From the NCBI GenBank assembly GCA_934630555.1, contig CAKTXB010000024.1:1-14734 (forward strand): a stretch of DNA of 14,734 bases, written 5' to 3'. This document shows, in pieces, positions 12,100 to 14,734 of this stretch (within the stretch, counting starts at the first letter, position 1; each line of letters opens with the position of its first letter). The position numbers were made by a program, and so were the translations under genes. The DNA is from an uncultured Oscillospiraceae bacterium. Its GTDB lineage: Bacteria; Bacillota; Clostridia; Oscillospirales; Oscillospiraceae. Below the pieces are notes generated by a model, which was not told where the DNA came from, searched no databases, and was given only the letters and a program-made list of their open reading frames with translations.

Positions 12100-13283
12100 T
12101 GTGGGGGATCGTGTGGTTTTTCCTGGGCAGCTGCCGGGTGCGGCTGACGGGTGCGTGCGTGCAGTGGGCGCTCAATGAGCTGGCGCGGCGGCGCATTGCG
12201 TTCCGCGATATTGTGCACACGGATGAATGGAGCGTGGAGGTCACGATCCTGACGCGCGATCTGGCGCGTGCGCAGCTTGCGGCGCAGCGGGCCATGTGCA
12301 GTCTGACATTGCTCCGGCGGCGCGGGGCGGGCGTGCTGTTCCGGGGGCTTTTGCGGCGGCCGGGGCTGCTGGCGGCGCTTGGGGCACTGGTGCTCGCGGC
12401 GGTGGTGCTGCCGAAATTTGTGTGGTTTTACGAGGTGACGGGCAACGTGCGCGTGCCGACGGCGCGGATCTTGCGCGAGGTCGCGGCGGCGGGAGCCGAT
12501 TTTGGCACGTATGGACCGTCTATCAAGCCGCAGGAGATCAAAAACCGCGTGCTGGTGCGGATCCCCGAGCTGCAGTGGCTGACGATCCAGCAGAGCGGCG
12601 GAAAGGCCGTGATCGTGGTGCGGGAGCGGCCGCAGAAGGAAAGCATCAACGACCGGCGCACGCCGCGCAATGTTATAGCCAGCCGCGCGGGCGTGCTGAC
12701 AAAGGTGGACGTGTATGAGGGCGGCAGCCTGTGCAAGGCCGGCGATGTGGTCACAGCAGGGCAGCTGCTGGTATCCGGGTATCTGGACTGGGGCTACAAG
12801 ACGCAGGTCGTAGGCGCGCTGGCGGAGATCTATGCCACGACATGGCGCAAAAACTGCACGGTGCTGCCGGACACGGCGCTTTTGCGGGAGAAAACGGGCG
12901 TACAGCACCGCAGCGTCAGTCTGCTGCTGGGCAGGCGGCGCATCCCGCTTTTCGGTGCGGGGAATGCGGCGCGAAAAAATTGCGAAAAAACGACTGAAAT
13001 ACGATATTTTACGCTTCCGGGCGGGCTTTCGCTGCCGCTTGGACTTGAAATTACGGTGCAAACCGAGTATGATACACGAGAGAAACAGGCGGACGAGGCC
13101 GCGGTGCGTACGCTGCTGGAGCAGGATGTGCGCACGCGGGTACAGACGGATATGATCGCCGGTACGATCCACACGGAGCGCGGCACGCTGCGTCATGACG
13201 GCGGGTGCTGGAGGCTGTACACCGTGATGGAATGCGAGGAGATGATCGCCCGCATGGTCAATGCCAGATTGTTGGAGGAATAG
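12099..13283 (+). CDS. yqfD: Sporulation protein YqfD
   Basis: A 394-residue membrane protein of the YqfD family. A soluble N-terminal region (about 1-85) is followed by a single transmembrane helix at about 90-110 and then a long extracytoplasmic part. The latter opens with VWFYEVTGNVRV, followed by a segment like the POTRA region of FtsQ and a RPQKESIND stretch. Basic residues precede the helix (RRRGAG, FRGLLRRP), placing the N-terminus inside. In Bacillus the gene is sigma-E-dependent; its biochemical role is not established. The ATG overlaps the yqfC stop, with GGAGGG a little far upstream. phoH follows after 8 bases, a conserved Firmicute gene order. Length is in the normal range. Confidence 0.92.
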   Translation: MWGIVWFFLGSCRVRLTGACVQWALNELARRRIAFRDIVHTDEWSVEVTILTRDLARAQLAAQRAMCSLTLLRRRGAGVLFRGLLRRPGLLAALGALVLAAVVLPKFVWFYEVTGNVRVPTARILREVAAAGADFGTYGPSIKPQEIKNRVLVRIPELQWLTIQQSGGKAVIVVRERPQKESINDRRTPRNVIASRAGVLTKVDVYEGGSLCKAGDVVTAGQLLVSGYLDWGYKTQVVGALAEIYATTWRKNCTVLPDTALLREKTGVQHRSVSLLLGRRRIPLFGAGNAARKNCEKTTEIRYFTLPGGLSLPLGLEITVQTEYDTREKQADEAAVRTLLEQDVRTRVQTDMIAGTIHTERGTLRHDGGCWRLYTVMECEEMIARMVNARLLEE

Positions 13284-13291
13284 GACTGCGA

Positions 13292-14308
13292 ATGGTTGAA
13301 AAAACGATCAATGCTGAACGTGTGGAGTGCCTGATCGACGTGTTCGGCTCGTTTGACGAAAATATCAAGCGCATTGAAGCAGAGTTCGGCGTGCACATTA
13401 CGAACCGCGGCACGGAACTGAAAATTCAGGGCGACGAGGAAGCCGCCGATGCAGGCGCGCGGGCGCTGGAGGCGCTGCTGGCACTGGCTGCGAAGGGTGA
13501 GGATATTGACGAGCAGAAGGTGCGCTATCTCATCTCGCTTGTAAAAACCGGCAACGAGGACAAGGTCAGCCAGATGGCCAAGGACGTGGTGTGCGTCAGT
13601 GCGCGCGGCAAGCCCGTCAAGGCGAAGACCATCGGCCAGCAGAACTATCTCAAGGCCATTGAAAAGAACACCGTGACCATTGGCGTGGGGCCGGCGGGCA
13701 CGGGAAAGACCTATCTGGCCGTTGCCGAGGCTGTGGCGGCGTTCCGGGCCAAGACGGTGAACCGCATCATCCTCACGCGTCCGGCCGTGGAGGCGGGAGA
13801 ACGGCTCGGCTTTTTGCCGGGCGATCTGCAGAACAAGGTAGACCCGTATCTGCGGCCGCTGTATGACGCGCTGTTCGATATGCTGGGGCCGGAAACGTAT
13901 AATAAATATCTTGAGCGCGGGAACATTGAGGTCGCGCCGCTGGCATATATGCGCGGGCGGACGCTGGACGACAGCTTTATCATTTTGGACGAAGCGCAGA
14001 ACACAACGCGCGAGCAGATGAAAATGTTCCTGACGCGGCTTGGCTTTGGCTCGAAGATCGTCATCACCGGCGATGTAACGCAGATCGACCTGCCGGCGGA
14101 CAAGGTGAGCGGCCTGAAGGAGGCCGTGCGCGTGCTGGAAAACATCAACGGCATTGCCATCTGCCGCCTGACGGGCGCGGACGTGGTGCGGCATGAGCTG
14201 GTGCAGAAGATCGTGGCGGCTTATGAGCGCTTTGAGCAGACGCGCGCGCCGCAATCGTCTGCGCCGGGCGCGCCGGGAAAGAAATTTTCATACACAAAGA
14301 GGAAATGA
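13292..14308 (+). CDS. phoH: PhoH-family ATPase (PhoH/YbeZ)
   Basis: A 338-residue P-loop ATPase with an N-terminal KH-like region (about 1-70) and an ATPase core. Walker A, GPAGTGKT, is at 133-140, and Walker B, FIILDEAQN, at 229-237. LTRPAVEAGERLGFLPGDL and ITGDVTQIDLP are family signatures. PhoH/YbeZ is an RNA-associated ATPase that partners YbeY in ribosome and RNA quality control; the direct neighbour ybeY fits this. The tail after about 315 is low-complexity and basic (APGAPGKKFSYTKRK). ATG 13292 is chosen since GGAGG and TAGGA lie upstream; earlier in-frame starts fall inside yqfD. ybeY begins 2 bases after the stop. Confidence 0.95.
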   Translation: MVEKTINAERVECLIDVFGSFDENIKRIEAEFGVHITNRGTELKIQGDEEAADAGARALEALLALAAKGEDIDEQKVRYLISLVKTGNEDKVSQMAKDVVCVSARGKPVKAKTIGQQNYLKAIEKNTVTIGVGPAGTGKTYLAVAEAVAAFRAKTVNRIILTRPAVEAGERLGFLPGDLQNKVDPYLRPLYDALFDMLGPETYNKYLERGNIEVAPLAYMRGRTLDDSFIILDEAQNTTREQMKMFLTRLGFGSKIVITGDVTQIDLPADKVSGLKEAVRVLENINGIAICRLTGADVVRHELVQKIVAAYERFEQTRAPQSSAPGAPGKKFSYTKRK

Positions 14309-14310
14309 GC

Positions 14311-14734
14311 ATGGAGCATAAGATCGTCATCACCTGCGAGCAGCGCGGGCTTTGGAGCTTGCCGGTGAAAAAGCAGGTCCGCACGTGTATTCGCGCGGCG
14401 TTAAAAAAAGAGGGCATCAGCGCGCCGTGTGAGATCAACGTACTGATCTGCGGCGATGAGACCATCCGTGCGCTCAACCGCGAGAGCCGGAAGATCGACA
14501 AGGCGACGGATGTGCTGTCATTTCCGATGTTTGAGCTGACGCCGGAGGCGCCGCCGCAGGACTGGACGGAGTATACCGACCCCGGCACGGGGCTGGTGCC
14601 GCTGGGCGACATGGCTATTTCGTATGCGCGCGCGTGCGCGCAGGCGAAAGAATACGGTCACAGCGCGGCGCGGGAGGTCGGCTATCTGACCATCCATTCT
14701 GTTTTGCATCTGCTGGGCTATGACCATCTGGACG
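14311..14734 (+). CDS. ybeY: Endoribonuclease YbeY, 3' end outside window
   Basis: The first 141 residues of the metal-dependent endoribonuclease that matures the 16S rRNA 3' end and helps ribosome quality control. Visible signs are the NRESRKIDKATDVLSFP segment at 56-72, LGDMAIS at 99-104, and the zinc motif HSVLHLLGYDH (His129, His133, His139). A ribosome site AGAGG precedes the ATG by 8 bases. The gene starts 2 bases after phoH, so it is in the same operon. The frame is open to the last base, so the stop lies beyond the window. An acidic insert near 75-95 (ELTPEAPPQDWTEY) is usual for the clostridial form. Confidence 0.95.
   Translation, partial: MEHKIVITCEQRGLWSLPVKKQVRTCIRAALKKEGISAPCEINVLICGDETIRALNRESRKIDKATDVLSFPMFELTPEAPPQDWTEYTDPGTGLVPLGDMAISYARACAQAKEYGHSAAREVGYLTIHSVLHLLGYDHLD

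Noticed and set aside
11751..13196. 481-codon minus-strand open frame opposite yqfC-yqfD
   Set aside because: It spans two recognisable genes on the other strand and its translation is low-complexity Arg/His/Pro/Gln, typical of antisense in high-GC DNA.
13193..14254. 353-codon minus-strand open frame opposite phoH
   Set aside because: It mirrors the PhoH ATPase, which has intact Walker motifs; the antisense product has no family features.

Overview
The window is ordinary chromosomal DNA from a GC-rich, spore-forming Firmicute. The evidence is MurT/GatD, YlbJ, YqfC, YqfD and GerMN-domain sporulation or wall genes, strong AGGAGG-type ribosome sites, and sigma-A promoters of TATAAT type. The combination best fits an Oscillospiraceae-like gut clostridium. 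That placement is an inference; no 16S or other decisive marker is present. I see no phage, IS transposase, CRISPR array, tRNA or rRNA.

Layout, left to right. (1) Minus-strand operon, exoA (exonuclease III) then an exported SLH-SH3-NlpC/P60 wall hydrolase, ending in a hairpin at about 38-58. (2) Divergent from it, plus-strand murT-gatD, the lipid II isoglutamine amidation enzyme; murT appears to be leaderless. (3) A non-coding block of about 385 bases (4426-4811) that is almost entirely palindromes and is bounded by two inverted copies of a roughly 40-base hairpin. (4) Minus-strand operon, a D,D-carboxypeptidase then a family 4 uracil-DNA glycosylase. (5) A divergent promoter region, then a plus-strand operon: ComEA-like membrane protein, OmpR-type response regulator, sensor kinase, and a lipoprotein with two GerMN domains. 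It ends in a strong bidirectional terminator. (6) Minus-strand ylbJ plus a small four-cysteine protein. (7) Plus-strand yqfC-yqfD-phoH-ybeY, with ybeY running off the window end.

How the genes fit together. Most of the window concerns the envelope (peptidoglycan amidation, D-Ala trimming, NlpC/P60 cleavage) and sporulation. Two base-excision-repair enzymes (exoA, udg) each share an operon with a cell-wall enzyme. The response regulator-kinase-GerMN lipoprotein module has the same gene order and domain logic as the actinobacterial mtrA-mtrB-lpqB system and is the best candidate for an under-described signalling system here. The other items most worth a second look are the palindrome block at 4431-4807, the apparent leaderless murT transcript, and the kinase gene, whose only well-placed start codon appears to be ATT.
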